DNA of 64,000 nucleotides from Aquimarina sp. U1-2. GTDB lineage: Bacteria; Bacteroidota; Bacteroidia; Flavobacteriales; Flavobacteriaceae. Both the position numbers and the translations under genes were made by a program. The notes below the pieces were generated by a model. That model had not been told where the DNA came from, did no database searches, and worked only from the letters and a program-made list of their open reading frames with translations. The stretch covers positions 124,001 through 188,000 of the forward strand of contig NZ_JAGKIK010000009.1 in the NCBI RefSeq assembly GCF_017897595.1. The letters run 5' to 3'. Shown piece by piece: positions 52,752 to 61,828 of the stretch (within the stretch, counting starts at the first letter, position 1; every line of letters begins with the position of its first letter).

Positions 52752-55700
52752 CTACTCTATGCTATGTTTACGCTTAATTCCTAATTTGCGCATTTTACTC
52801 TCCAAGGTAGAACGGTTCATATTCAATATGGCGGCAGCACCGCCCTCCCCACTAATTCTTCCGTTGGTAAATTTTAGGGTGTTCATAATTAAATCAATTT
52901 CAGCCTGGCGATATGTCTTTAAGGGTTGCAGGCCATCATCAGTTTTGGTTATTACCGCAGGACTTTTTCCAATAACCACCTCCAAGGTATTGGACTTGGA
53001 TACAATCATAGCGCGCTCAATGATGTGTTCCAACTCACGGATATTACCAGGCCAGGAATAGTTGAGAAGTGCTTTTAAGGACTTGTCGCTTGCCCTCTTT
53101 ATGTTCTTGCCCACACGTTTCCCATGCTTCTTCAAAAAATGCTGTACCAGTTCAGGGATATCCTCCTTTCGCTCTCGAAGTGGTGGCACGTGAATCGGGA
53201 ACACATTGAGACGATAGAACAAATCGCTTCTAAAAGTATTGTTGGCTACTTCTACTTCAAGGTTGCGGTTGGTGGCGGCAATGACACGCACGTCGGGCTG
53301 AATCACCTCATTGCCGCCAAGCCGCTCAAATTCCCTTTCTTGAAGCACACGAAGCAGCTTTGCCTGTAATTCTATAGGCATTTCGCCAATTTCATCTAAA
53401 AAAATAGTGCCTCTGTGAGCCAGTTCAAACTTTCCGATGCGCCGCTTATCCGCTCCGGTAAAGGCTCCTTTTTCATGCCCGAATAATTCAGATTCCAATA
53501 ATTCTGCTGGTAACGTGGCACAGTTAAGCTTTATAAAATTGTATTTGGCGCGGTTGCCACCACGATGCAGCGACCTTGCAATCAACTCTTTTCCTGTTCC
53601 GGTTTCACCAGTAATTAGTACATTGCTATTAATGTTGGCCACCTGCCTTACCTGGTCAAAAACCAGTTTCATAGCTTCACTTTGCCCAATGATTTCGCCA
53701 AAATTGTATTGTAACTGTACCTCCTTTTCAAGATAGGCTTTCTCTTGAGATATCTGCTCGTTCAACCTGAGTACCTCTTGGTAATGCAACTGCTTTTCCA
53801 GGCCAAGAGTAAAGGAATCGGATATGGTGTTAAATAGGGCAATATGTTCTTGGGCAAAGGTCTTATCATTTCTGCTGGAAAATGAGATATAGAGCTTTCG
53901 GTTATCGGTCACGGTGATTGGAAAAACCATAATGCTTTTTGTATTAAAGGCATGTACCATGCCCTTTAAAAAAGAGTTGTTTTTTGCCTTGTTGTACAAT
54001 GACTTGCCGCTGATGATAGTGGTTTTTGACAAATCATCACTATTCAATGCCTGTTGATAGGTTTTTTGTTCCAACTCCGTCAATTTGAGAAACGTGGTAC
54101 TGCTTAAGGTGCGGTATTCATTGGCGCCTATTTCTTCAAAAGTTAGAGCAGGTATCGTGGCTGTAACGCTTGGCATGTTAAAAGATAGCGTGCTAAAAGG
54201 AAAATAGGGCCGCAGCAACTTAGCAATGGTAAGCAGTTTTATGTCCCAATTTGTTTCCTCATTAAGGGCATTGACCAAGGCGACCTGCAACGCTTTTTCC
54301 TTTTCACGCTGTTGGATGTCTTCATTGGCAATGATGTTGCTAAGCGCCACGCTCATCTGGTCAGTGATACTCTTGAACAAGGGCAACTGCCCGTCAAAAG
54401 CATTTTCCTCTTTGCTCCAGAAATAGAGCAGGCCGATGGTGTTTTTTCCTTTTTTGAGTGCAGCGGCAATGACGCTCTTAAAAATGCGTACATCAGGCTG
54501 CTCGAAGTGGGGATGTTCGAGTTCATCGTAAATCTCGGTGCCCATCATAACCAACTGTTTTATGATGATATGCTTTGTAGCTCCGGTGATAGGTAGCCAG
54601 CCTTTAAGCCCGTGTTCTTTCAACGTGAAGTTGATACCGATTTCATAACTGTAGTCGACTATCAGGTCACGTTCTCGTTCGTTTTCAAAATCCAGATGAA
54701 ATAGTCCCGCATCATCAAACAGAAACACTTTTTGCAGCTTGTCAAAAATGGCTCTGACCAGTTCTGGCCCGGTGGTGATGTTGGCAATACTTTCGGTAAC
54801 GGCCAGCAGGTCTTCGGTTTTTTTCTTTTCGGCAAGCAGTTGCTCATTGGCCAGTACATTGCTTACCGCCACGGCCAGCTGGTCGGCTATGGCCTGGAAG
54901 AGCGGGAAATCTTGTTCAGAATAGAAATTATCTTGTTTGCTATTAAAGGCCAACATCCCTATTTTTTTACCCTGATACATCAAGGGACCACCGAAGATTT
55001 GTTTGAGGCCGACTCCTCTCATAAACGGGTAAAAGGGATGTCCGGGAAAACGTTCCATCAATTCGTTAAGCGAAAGAACAAGCGGACCTTTCTGAACAAA
55101 CACATCTACCGATGCATGGTTGGGCAGGTATTCTTCAATGCCCGCTTCACTTGCCCGATTAGTCTCCGAACTATGCCCATCGGTTACGGCCAAGTCCCGA
55201 TGATAATTACCCGATTCATCAAAATGAAACAGGCCAAAATCATCAAATTTTACCAAGGGCTGAATCCGTTCAAAAATAACCTTGAACAACTTCTTTCTGT
55301 CTTGAATCTGTGCCACCGCCTCACTTATACCCAGCAAGGTGTCTTTGAACTGCTTTTCCTCCAAAAGTTGCTCAATGGCCAGTACATTGCTGACTGCCAC
55401 GGCCAGTTGGTCACAAATCGCTTGAAACAACGCAAAGTGCTCTGATGTAAAATGCCCTTTTATGGTCGCGTTGAAATTGAGCAGGCCTAGTGTTTTTCCG
55501 CCTACCTGCAACAGCCCGCTGAGTCCTTCAGGGATGCTATGGGAAAGCAAGGTCTCAAAATACGGCCATTCAGGAAATTTTATCTGCAGCTCTTGATAGT
55601 CGAAAACAACAGGCCTATCTGCTCTTTCCAGTTGGTCAATCGCCCATTCCAAGACACTGCCAAGATACCTCATCACATCATCACCTCTGGCTTTAAATAT

Positions 55701-55913
55701 TTTACTAACTTCAGAAGGACTGATATTTTGATAGGTCACCGCCCAGTCTTTGACGGTCGTCTTGTCTTCACTTACAATAAACAGACCGATATCATTAAAA
55801 CCAAAAAACGGCTTCCATAGAGCAATGATGTTTTCCAAAAGTTGTTGTGGGTTTTTGGTATGCGCAATCACTTGCCCAGCCTGAAAGAGTCGCTCGTAAT
55901 CTTGTTTGCGCAT
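52752..55913 (-). CDS. Sigma-54-dependent activator with four N-terminal GAF domains
   Basis: The product is 1053 residues. Residues 1 to about 720 hold four GAF-like sensor units. The first three end in near-repeats (DQLAVAVSNVLAIEQLLEEK, DQLAVAVSNVLANEQLLAEK, DQMSVALSNIIANED), showing internal duplication. The AAA+ domain has Walker A GETGTGKELIARS (about 768), GAFTGA in HEKGAFTGADKRR (about 815), Walker B GTIFLDEIGEMP and the R-finger region FRSDLFYRLNVF. The C-terminal Fis-type HTH is GGAAAILNMNRSTLESKMRKLG. Intact GAFTGA means it can act on sigma-54 polymerase. FhlA/NorR-like; the ligand is unknown. A sigma-54-like promoter lies at 58217. Confidence 0.92.
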   Translation of the reverse strand: MRKQDYERLFQAGQVIAHTKNPQQLLENIIALWKPFFGFNDIGLFIVSEDKTTVKDWAVTYQNISPSEVSKIFKARGDDVMRYLGSVLEWAIDQLERADRPVVFDYQELQIKFPEWPYFETLLSHSIPEGLSGLLQVGGKTLGLLNFNATIKGHFTSEHFALFQAICDQLAVAVSNVLAIEQLLEEKQFKDTLLGISEAVAQIQDRKKLFKVIFERIQPLVKFDDFGLFHFDESGNYHRDLAVTDGHSSETNRASEAGIEEYLPNHASVDVFVQKGPLVLSLNELMERFPGHPFYPFMRGVGLKQIFGGPLMYQGKKIGMLAFNSKQDNFYSEQDFPLFQAIADQLAVAVSNVLANEQLLAEKKKTEDLLAVTESIANITTGPELVRAIFDKLQKVFLFDDAGLFHLDFENERERDLIVDYSYEIGINFTLKEHGLKGWLPITGATKHIIIKQLVMMGTEIYDELEHPHFEQPDVRIFKSVIAAALKKGKNTIGLLYFWSKEENAFDGQLPLFKSITDQMSVALSNIIANEDIQQREKEKALQVALVNALNEETNWDIKLLTIAKLLRPYFPFSTLSFNMPSVTATIPALTFEEIGANEYRTLSSTTFLKLTELEQKTYQQALNSDDLSKTTIISGKSLYNKAKNNSFLKGMVHAFNTKSIMVFPITVTDNRKLYISFSSRNDKTFAQEHIALFNTISDSFTLGLEKQLHYQEVLRLNEQISQEKAYLEKEVQLQYNFGEIIGQSEAMKLVFDQVRQVANINSNVLITGETGTGKELIARSLHRGGNRAKYNFIKLNCATLPAELLESELFGHEKGAFTGADKRRIGKFELAHRGTIFLDEIGEMPIELQAKLLRVLQEREFERLGGNEVIQPDVRVIAATNRNLEVEVANNTFRSDLFYRLNVFPIHVPPLRERKEDIPELVQHFLKKHGKRVGKNIKRASDKSLKALLNYSWPGNIRELEHIIERAMIVSKSNTLEVVIGKSPAVITKTDDGLQPLKTYRQAEIDLIMNTLKFTNGRISGEGGAAAILNMNRSTLESKMRKLGIKRKHSIE

Positions 55914-56121
55914 ACAGCCTTGTAATTAATGGTTAAATTTCATCACATTAAAAATAGCAAAAGATGATATATCAACATAATCATTCATATTAATTTTGGA
56001 TGAACACTTTGTGTAAATTTATTTAATTACTGATAATCAGAGCTTTAATAAATTATTTTTTCAAATCAATAATGCTGGTATATCCTTTGGCATAATGAAA
56101 CAAGAATTATTATGAATTGTT

Positions 56122-57021
56122 ATGCAATTATTACAAGAATTACTCAATAAACCAGAGTTTAGGATAGCACATGAAACAGAGCATTGGCATTTTGCCAGAA
56201 TAGAAAAGGTGTACCTTAGAAAACAGCTCAACCACAAACTCAAGCCCAACTGCATCATGCTGTTCATCTGTTTTGACAAGAAAACTACGGCGCACTTGCT
56301 TCATACTTCCACTGGCCATCATAAATGGGATATGTTTGAAGACCAACACCTGCATTTTGAGTTTACCGATATCAGCAAGAACGTCGTTAACGGGCAACCC
56401 TATATCTTTGGCGCCAAAGAGGGCAGTATCGTTGAGCTGATGCCCAATGGACGATATCCCAAAACACAGGAACGCCCTATATTGTTGGACGGATTGAGCC
56501 GCCAGTTATTGGCACGGCTTATGTCAGAGCTTAAAATAAAGGACGAGCCAACTGATATACAATATCTGAATGCTTTGGTGCACTCGTTGGTGGCACATCT
56601 GTTATGCTTAAGGTATCGGCACGATGTAGATATCCTTGGTATGGGGCTTACACCAGTACAGGTAGGGAAGGTCACAACGTACATGAACAAACACCTGGCC
56701 GCGTCGATTACCCTTAAGGATTTGGCAAATTCCCTAAACCTGAGTCAGGGTTACTTAAGCTCTAGATTTAAGCAAAGTACCGGACTTAGCCCTTTCAATT
56801 ACCTCAAAAAATTACGTATGGAAAAGGCGCTAGAACTTTTACAGCATACCGATATGCTTATCATACAAATTGGCATGGAAGTGGGCATTAACAACCATTC
56901 CCAGTTCTGCAGAACTTTTAAAAAATTCTTCGGCCATCCACCAAGCCATATTAGAAAAGCAACTTCTTCAGCATCATTACCAAAAAATCGAAACCACAAA
57001 AATGGCAATGGTATCCAATAA
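56122..57021 (+). CDS. AraC-family transcriptional regulator
   Basis: The product is 299 residues. The N-terminal half is cupin-like (NCIMLFICFDKKTTAHLLHTSTGHHKWDMFEDQHLHFEFTD). The C-terminal HTH pair is SITLKDLANSLNLSQGYLSSRFKQSTGLSPFNYLKKLRMEKA and MLIIQIGMEVGINNHSQFCRTFKKFFGHPPSHIRK. It is divergent from the GAF/sigma-54 activator and upstream of the bestrophin pseudogene and the aldehyde dehydrogenase run. It may regulate either side. Confidence 0.92.
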   Translation: MQLLQELLNKPEFRIAHETEHWHFARIEKVYLRKQLNHKLKPNCIMLFICFDKKTTAHLLHTSTGHHKWDMFEDQHLHFEFTDISKNVVNGQPYIFGAKEGSIVELMPNGRYPKTQERPILLDGLSRQLLARLMSELKIKDEPTDIQYLNALVHSLVAHLLCLRYRHDVDILGMGLTPVQVGKVTTYMNKHLAASITLKDLANSLNLSQGYLSSRFKQSTGLSPFNYLKKLRMEKALELLQHTDMLIIQIGMEVGINNHSQFCRTFKKFFGHPPSHIRKATSSASLPKNRNHKNGNGIQ

Positions 57022-57080
57022 AAGCAAAGCATTGATTTATCCTATTTTTTAATTGATGGTGAAAGTAATTTCCTAAAAAC

Positions 57081-57990
57081 ATGATTGTCAGTAAACATTT
57101 TCGCCTAGGCGATATCCTGAAATATACTTGAAAATGGTTGTTGTTATATTTGCTGTTGTCTTCCTTATCGGTCTATGGCTATAAAGAACTTCATTTTGTT
57201 TTTATGCAACTGCCATTAATATCCATTATCCTCATGGGAACGGCACTTTCCGTTTTATTGGGTTTTAGGATGAATGCAGCTTACGAGCGTTGGTGGGAAG
57301 CACGAAAGGTTTGGGGCAGTATTATCAACGATTCCAGAAGTTTTGCACGTCAGGTTATCGGGTATTTTTCACCCTTTTAAAAATGAAGATGAAGACTACG
57401 AAATGATAAAGGCTGTGGTGTACCGTCAAATCGCCTTTGTCAATGCACTCAAGCTACATTTAAGAAAACAAGAACAATGGCATATCCTACGAGACTTTCT
57501 GGCCAAAGAAGAGTTTGAAGACATTGAACTAGAGCACAACAAACCGCTTGCGCTGTTGCTTGCCCAAAGGCAACAACTTTCCAAGGCTCGAAAATATGAG
57601 AAAATCGACGTGTATATGATGATTCAGATGGACACGACCCTTAATAGATTATGCGACCAATTGGGTATTTCCGAACGTATCAAGAATACAGTATTCCCCA
57701 AACCCTACAGTTACATATCCTATATTTTTGTACATATATTCTCTTGCCTGCTTCCTTTTGCACTGTTATCGCAAACAGGCTACTTTACCATTCCCTTGAC
57801 CTTGCTCATTGTGTTCATTTTTAATTCCATTGAGCAGATTGCTTTTGATATCGAAAACCCTTTTGAGGACAGGGACAATGATATTCCGATGTCTGCCTTA
57901 TGCAGGATGATAGAGATTGATTTAAAGAATATGCTTCAGGAGGAAATCACACTTAATTATATAATGTCCAAAAAGGGCATTTTGATGTAA
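57081..57990 (+). pseudogene. Bestrophin-family channel, broken twice
   Basis: The family start MIVSKHFRLGDILKYT is followed by TGA (57129-57131) where Trp is expected, then [21 protein letters not shown] in the same frame. The conserved [34 protein letters not shown] is intact. At 57374-57380 an extra T in CCCTTTTAAAA shifts the frame. The rest ([21 protein letters not shown] ... IEQIAFDIENPFEDRDNDIPM) reads on in the next frame to 57990. Two independent lesions make it a pseudogene unless they are sequencing errors. Intact members are pentameric chloride-type channels. Confidence 0.85.
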
Positions 57991-58025
57991 TTGAAACTAA
58001 AGTTTAAGAGGTGTTCTTATCAATT

Positions 58026-58187
58026 ATACCAATTAAGTTTTGAAATATCGTATAAAAAATTTGAATTATTTTTTGTACAGATGAACTAAAAAATTGAAGC
58101 ATAGCTAAAGTTACGGTTCTATTTTTTAGTGAAATATGAGCAAAAAAGAAACCAATTTTATGCGGCATTTCTGAGCTTAGTTGGTAT
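58026..58187. repeat. Foldback (MITE-like) element, ATACCAA ends
   Basis: The left end ATACCAATTAAGTTTTGAAAT pairs with the reverse complement of the right end (ATTTCTGAGCTTAGTTGGTAT) with few mismatches. The centre GCATAGCTAAAGTTACGG resembles the CATAGCTA-GGCTATG hairpins of the elements at 18776 and 37121. It sits between the bestrophin pseudogene and the aldehyde dehydrogenase promoter. Confidence 0.65.
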
Positions 58188-58216
58188 TACTTCAATTTAT
58201 ATCAAAAAATGTCAAA

Positions 58217-58232
58217 TGGTATCAAAAGTGCA
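58217..58232 (+). promoter_or_regulatory. Candidate sigma-54 promoter of the aldehyde dehydrogenase gene
   Basis: TGGTAT-CAAAA-GTGCA has the essential GG-N10-GC of sigma-54 promoters and matches TGGCAC-N5-TTGCA at all but three positions. It would start transcription near 58243, about 60 bp before the ATG. A sigma-54 activator is encoded at 52752, which makes the match more credible. Confidence 0.45.
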
Positions 58233-58304
58233 AAGAAGAGCTGGTGATGATTTTTCAATTTTACAGTGAATGTTAAAACCGTTGTTTAATTAAAAAATAA
58301 TATC

Positions 58305-59822
58305 ATGTCAGAAGTATTAGAATTACCAAAGCAAGATTTGGGGCCTGCATCAGGATTCCTGTCAAAAACCGTTCAACTTTTCATAGATGGCGAATTTGTG
58401 GATGCCGCCTCGGGAGAGATCTTTGAAACCACCAATCCAGCCACAGGGGAAAAATTAGCAGACATTGCTCTTGGCGATGCCGCAGATATCAATAAGGCCG
58501 TTGATGCTGCAAGACAAGCGTTCGATAAAGGTCCTTGGTCCAAGATGACACCATCTGAGCGTCAAAAAATTCTTTATAAGATAGGTGACCTCATTCTGGA
58601 AAATGCAGACGAACTAGCTTATCTCGAAAGTCTGGACAACGGTAAACCTTTCTCTGTCGCTAGAGCAGCAGACATTCCTTTAACGGCAGATTTATTTCAT
58701 TATATGGCGGCGCATGCCCGAACCATGGAAGGCGCCATCATACCAGTTTCCGATATTGCCGTGCCCGGTGCTGAGTTTCATGCCTACACTTTGCGTGAAG
58801 CGATTGGCGTTATTGGCCTTATCACACCGTGGAACTATCCTTTATTGATTGCAGCGGGATGGCAAATGGCAGGTGCCTTGGCCGCCGGTAATACGATTGT
58901 CCTAAAACCCTCGGAAGTGACACCACTGTCTATAATGCGATTTGCCGAGCTGGCCAAAGAAGCTGGCGTTCCCGATGGTGTCATCAACATCGTGCCAGGA
59001 AACGGATTGGGTGCGGGTACCACCTTGACCGAGCACGACCTTGTGGACAAAATAGGCTTTACAGGTTCGGTACGCACTGGAAGAAGCATCCTGCATACCG
59101 TGGCTGATGGTAACCTTAAAAAAGTAACCTTAGAACTCGGTGGAAAATCCCCAGACATTATCATGGACGATGCCGATTTGGAAAAAGCCATTCCAGGGGT
59201 AGCCATGGGTATTTTCTTTAACCAAGGGGAGTGTTGTTGTGCTGGTTCCCGCTTATTGGTGCACAAATTGGTGTACAACGAAGTGTTGGAGGGCTTGAAA
59301 AAAGAAGCCGAGAAAATCAAGTTGGGTTCAGGCCAGAGCGACACCACAGATATGGGACCTGTAGTGAGCCAAAAACAGGAGGATACCATTATGAGCTATA
59401 TCAATTCTGGTATTGAAGAAGGTGCTACCCTGGTAACAGGTGGCAAAAAAGTTGGGGAGCAGGGCCACTTTATTGAGCCTACCATTTTTGCAGATGTTAA
59501 CCGCGATATGAAAATTGTGAAAGAGGAAATCTTTGGCCCGGTACTCGTAGTACAATCCTTTGAAACGCTGGAGGAAGCCATAGAGATGGCCAATGACACC
59601 GAATTTGGATTGGGTGCTGGTATTTGGACAGAGAGCCTGGCCAATACCCATCAGTTGGCCAAAGCCATAAAAGCAGGAACGGTGTTCGTTAATTGCTATA
59701 ATGTGTTTGATGCGGCAACACCATTTGGTGGTTACAAAATGTCCGGTTGGGGAAGAAACCGTGGTAAGGAAGCTTTTGAAGCCTTTACGGAAACTAAGGC
59801 GGTGTACGCAAAACTCAATTAA
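58305..59822 (+). CDS. NAD(P)-dependent aldehyde dehydrogenase
   Basis: The product is 505 residues of the ALDH superfamily, retinal/betaine aldehyde-like. The Rossmann part contains LITPWNYPLLIAAGWQMAGALAAGNTIVLKPSEVTPLS. The general base is in LELGGKSPD (Glu). The nucleophile is FFNQGECCCAGSRLLVH, where the first Cys after GE aligns with the catalytic one, and there are three Cys in a row. The end GGYKMSGWGRNRGKEAFEAFTETK is typical. Oxidises an aldehyde to the acid. First gene of a probable catabolic/detoxification run, with its own terminator. Confidence 0.94.
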   Translation: MSEVLELPKQDLGPASGFLSKTVQLFIDGEFVDAASGEIFETTNPATGEKLADIALGDAADINKAVDAARQAFDKGPWSKMTPSERQKILYKIGDLILENADELAYLESLDNGKPFSVARAADIPLTADLFHYMAAHARTMEGAIIPVSDIAVPGAEFHAYTLREAIGVIGLITPWNYPLLIAAGWQMAGALAAGNTIVLKPSEVTPLSIMRFAELAKEAGVPDGVINIVPGNGLGAGTTLTEHDLVDKIGFTGSVRTGRSILHTVADGNLKKVTLELGGKSPDIIMDDADLEKAIPGVAMGIFFNQGECCCAGSRLLVHKLVYNEVLEGLKKEAEKIKLGSGQSDTTDMGPVVSQKQEDTIMSYINSGIEEGATLVTGGKKVGEQGHFIEPTIFADVNRDMKIVKEEIFGPVLVVQSFETLEEAIEMANDTEFGLGAGIWTESLANTHQLAKAIKAGTVFVNCYNVFDAATPFGGYKMSGWGRNRGKEAFEAFTETKAVYAKLN

Positions 59823-59828
59823 TCCATT

Positions 59829-59868
59829 GAAAAAGGCAGAAAGTAATGGCTACCATCTGCCTTTTTCA
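59829..59868 (+). terminator. Terminator of the aldehyde dehydrogenase gene
   Basis: GAAAAAGGCAGA (59829-59840) pairs perfectly with TCTGCCTTTTTC (59856-59867); the stem ends in a T run. Strong, and it separates the aldehyde dehydrogenase from the SDR gene 18 bp later. Confidence 0.88.
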
Positions 59869-59885
59869 CTTTAAATTCCAAAAAG

Positions 59886-60695
59886 ATGTATACATATGAT
59901 GTTCAAGAAAAATCAGTAGCGCAATTAATTTCACTTGAGGGAAAAATTGCCGTTGTAACCGGTGCTGCCCAAGGCATTGGTTATGCCATTGCCAAACGAT
60001 TGGCAGAGAGTGGAGCCGAAGTGGTCATTGCCGACTTAAACGTGGACAAAGCAGAACAAAGTGCGGAGCAAATCCGACAAGATGTGGGTGGTAAGGCACA
60101 TGGGTATGGGCTTGACGTATCCAATGTCGATTCCATCAAAACCTTGGTAGAACATACCTTGAAAGTATTGGGAAGCGTGGATATTTGGGTAAACAATGCC
60201 GGAATCTATAACTTCCTTGGGGTACTGGGTATTGAAGATGACGACTGGGACAAATTAATGAACCTAAATTTACGCGGAAGTTTCATTGCCTGTAGGGAAG
60301 CTGCTAAACGCATGGTAGATACCGTAAATGGAGGGGTTATCATCAACATTCTCTCTACGGCGGCCTTTAAGACATCCGGTAATGCAGCACACTATGTCGC
60401 TTCCAAGCACGGTTTGGCAGGGCTTACCAAAGCTTTGGCCGTTGAGTTGGGAGAAAGAGGAGTGCGCGCATTGGCAGTAGCACCAACTTTGGTGGATACA
60501 CCAGGCGTAGAAGAATTGAAAGCGAACGACCCAAAGGTGAAGGCACAACTGGATGCCTTTGAACAGCAGTTACCATTGCGCAGAATGGCAAATCCAGATG
60601 ATATCGCAAGGACCGTATTGTTCTGTGCCTCAGAATTATCAGCGTTTTTAACGGGTGTCGTAATTCCTGTGGATGGCGGAGAAACGGCACTATAA
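59886..60695 (+). CDS. SDR-family oxidoreductase, paralogue
   Basis: The product is 269 residues. VVTGAAQGIGYAIAKRLAESGAEVVIADLN carries the NAD site. NNAGIYNFLG and INILSTAAFKTSGNAAHYVASKHGLAGLTKALAVELG hold the catalytic Ser, Tyr and Lys. It ends IPVDGGETAL, exactly as the SDR at 48669. The two are clearly recent paralogues, each in a module with a pirin. It lies 20 bp ahead of the quinone oxidoreductase-like gene. Confidence 0.92.
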   Translation: MYTYDVQEKSVAQLISLEGKIAVVTGAAQGIGYAIAKRLAESGAEVVIADLNVDKAEQSAEQIRQDVGGKAHGYGLDVSNVDSIKTLVEHTLKVLGSVDIWVNNAGIYNFLGVLGIEDDDWDKLMNLNLRGSFIACREAAKRMVDTVNGGVIINILSTAAFKTSGNAAHYVASKHGLAGLTKALAVELGERGVRALAVAPTLVDTPGVEELKANDPKVKAQLDAFEQQLPLRRMANPDDIARTVLFCASELSAFLTGVVIPVDGGETAL

Positions 60696-60715
60696 TTAGT
60701 ATAAAGAGACTCGAA

Positions 60716-61630
60716 ATGAAGGCAATTCAAATACGTTCTTGGGGAAAAGCGGAAGTCATGCAGTTTGTAGAGCTTCCGACACCTCAGATAAATGAAAACG
60801 AGATATTGGTAAAGGTACAGGTATGCGGCGTCAATCCGCTTGACCTAAAGATACGGTTGGGTTACCTTTCAAACTTTTATCCATTACCGCTTGTCCCTGG
60901 TGCGGAATTCATGGGAACAGCGGTTTACGTAGGAACTAAAGCAGAATCCGTTGAAGTAGGTGACAACGTCTTCGGGTTTACCTCGCGGCTCACGGGTTGT
61001 TACGCGGAGTATGTCATTGTAAAGTCACACGAAGTGGCCACCGTTCCTAATGGTATTGAAGATATGGTTTTGGCCACTGTACCATTGGTGGCCTTTACAG
61101 CTAAGAAAGTATTGGAACAGATCGGGTTGCAAAAAAATGAACGTATCCTCATTCATGGCGCTGCGGGCAGTGTTGGGCATTATGCTATTCAATTTGCTAA
61201 AGAAATGGACGCGACCATCTTTGCGGCTTGTAGGGATGACCAACAAGAACAGCTCGAAAATCTACCGGTAGATGAACTGCTGTTTTACGAAGATAATTTT
61301 CTTAGATGCATTCGAGAACTCGATGTTGTATTGGATTTGGTTGGAGGCGAAATACAGGAACAATCATTTGCAGTCTTGAAAAAAGGAGGAAGACTGATAT
61401 CTACTGTAATGCCGCCTGACCCTGTGTTAGGTGAAAACCACAACGTAAAAGCATCGATGTTTCAGGTACAGCCTGATGCATCCACTTTGGGTACTATTAA
61501 AACGATGTTAGAAAGACAAGAACTCAAACTCTTGCCAGTGACTTCATTTCCATTTAACGAAGCAGTAACCGTACATCAGAAGATTGAAGCCAAAGAACTC
61601 AGCGGTAAAGTGGCACTAAAAATAGACTAA
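60716..61630 (+). CDS. Zinc-independent MDR (quinone oxidoreductase-like) enzyme
   Basis: The product is 304 residues. The GroES-like start MKAIQIRSWGKAEVMQFVELPTPQINENEILVKVQVCGVNPLDLKIR lacks the zinc Cys/His set. The NADPH motif is ILIHGAAGSVGHYAIQFAKEM, and the C-terminus ELSGKVALKI is typical. Likely reduces quinones or enones, or acts in aldehyde/alcohol handling with its neighbours. It follows the SDR by 20 bp and is co-transcribed. Confidence 0.91.
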   Translation: MKAIQIRSWGKAEVMQFVELPTPQINENEILVKVQVCGVNPLDLKIRLGYLSNFYPLPLVPGAEFMGTAVYVGTKAESVEVGDNVFGFTSRLTGCYAEYVIVKSHEVATVPNGIEDMVLATVPLVAFTAKKVLEQIGLQKNERILIHGAAGSVGHYAIQFAKEMDATIFAACRDDQQEQLENLPVDELLFYEDNFLRCIRELDVVLDLVGGEIQEQSFAVLKKGGRLISTVMPPDPVLGENHNVKASMFQVQPDASTLGTIKTMLERQELKLLPVTSFPFNEAVTVHQKIEAKELSGKVALKID

Positions 61631-61828
61631 ATAAAGTCGATAAGCATTAGTGAGCAAATATGAAAAAAATTTGAATTGGTATTATATAACGTTTCATAAA
61701 TTAGGACCAGACCAACCAAACTCATTGTATTGACGAAAATTTGTACCATAAAATATATTTTAAGATGAAACGAACATTCTCAATTTTTTAATTATTTCGT
61801 TTTCAAACAATTAAAAACATTTAAACGT

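Noticed and set aside
54732..55445. A 237-codon open frame on the + strand inside the GAF activator gene, and similar long antisense frames within the aldehyde dehydrogenase gene (58835-59389).
   Set aside because: Antisense shadows of well-conserved coding sequences, without recognisable domains or promoter.
56085..56105. A second sigma-54 promoter (TGGTATATCCTTTGGCA) ahead of the AraC gene at 56122.
   Set aside because: The spacing gives GG-N10-GG rather than GG-N10-GC, so the essential -12 element is missing.
8571..57990. Reassignment of TGA as a sense codon, since three frames are interrupted by TGA.
   Set aside because: The residues expected at the three TGA positions differ (Leu-like, unclear, Trp). 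TGA also ends other genes normally (for example 45015-class genes and the PurL region show standard stops), and two of the genes have other lesions.
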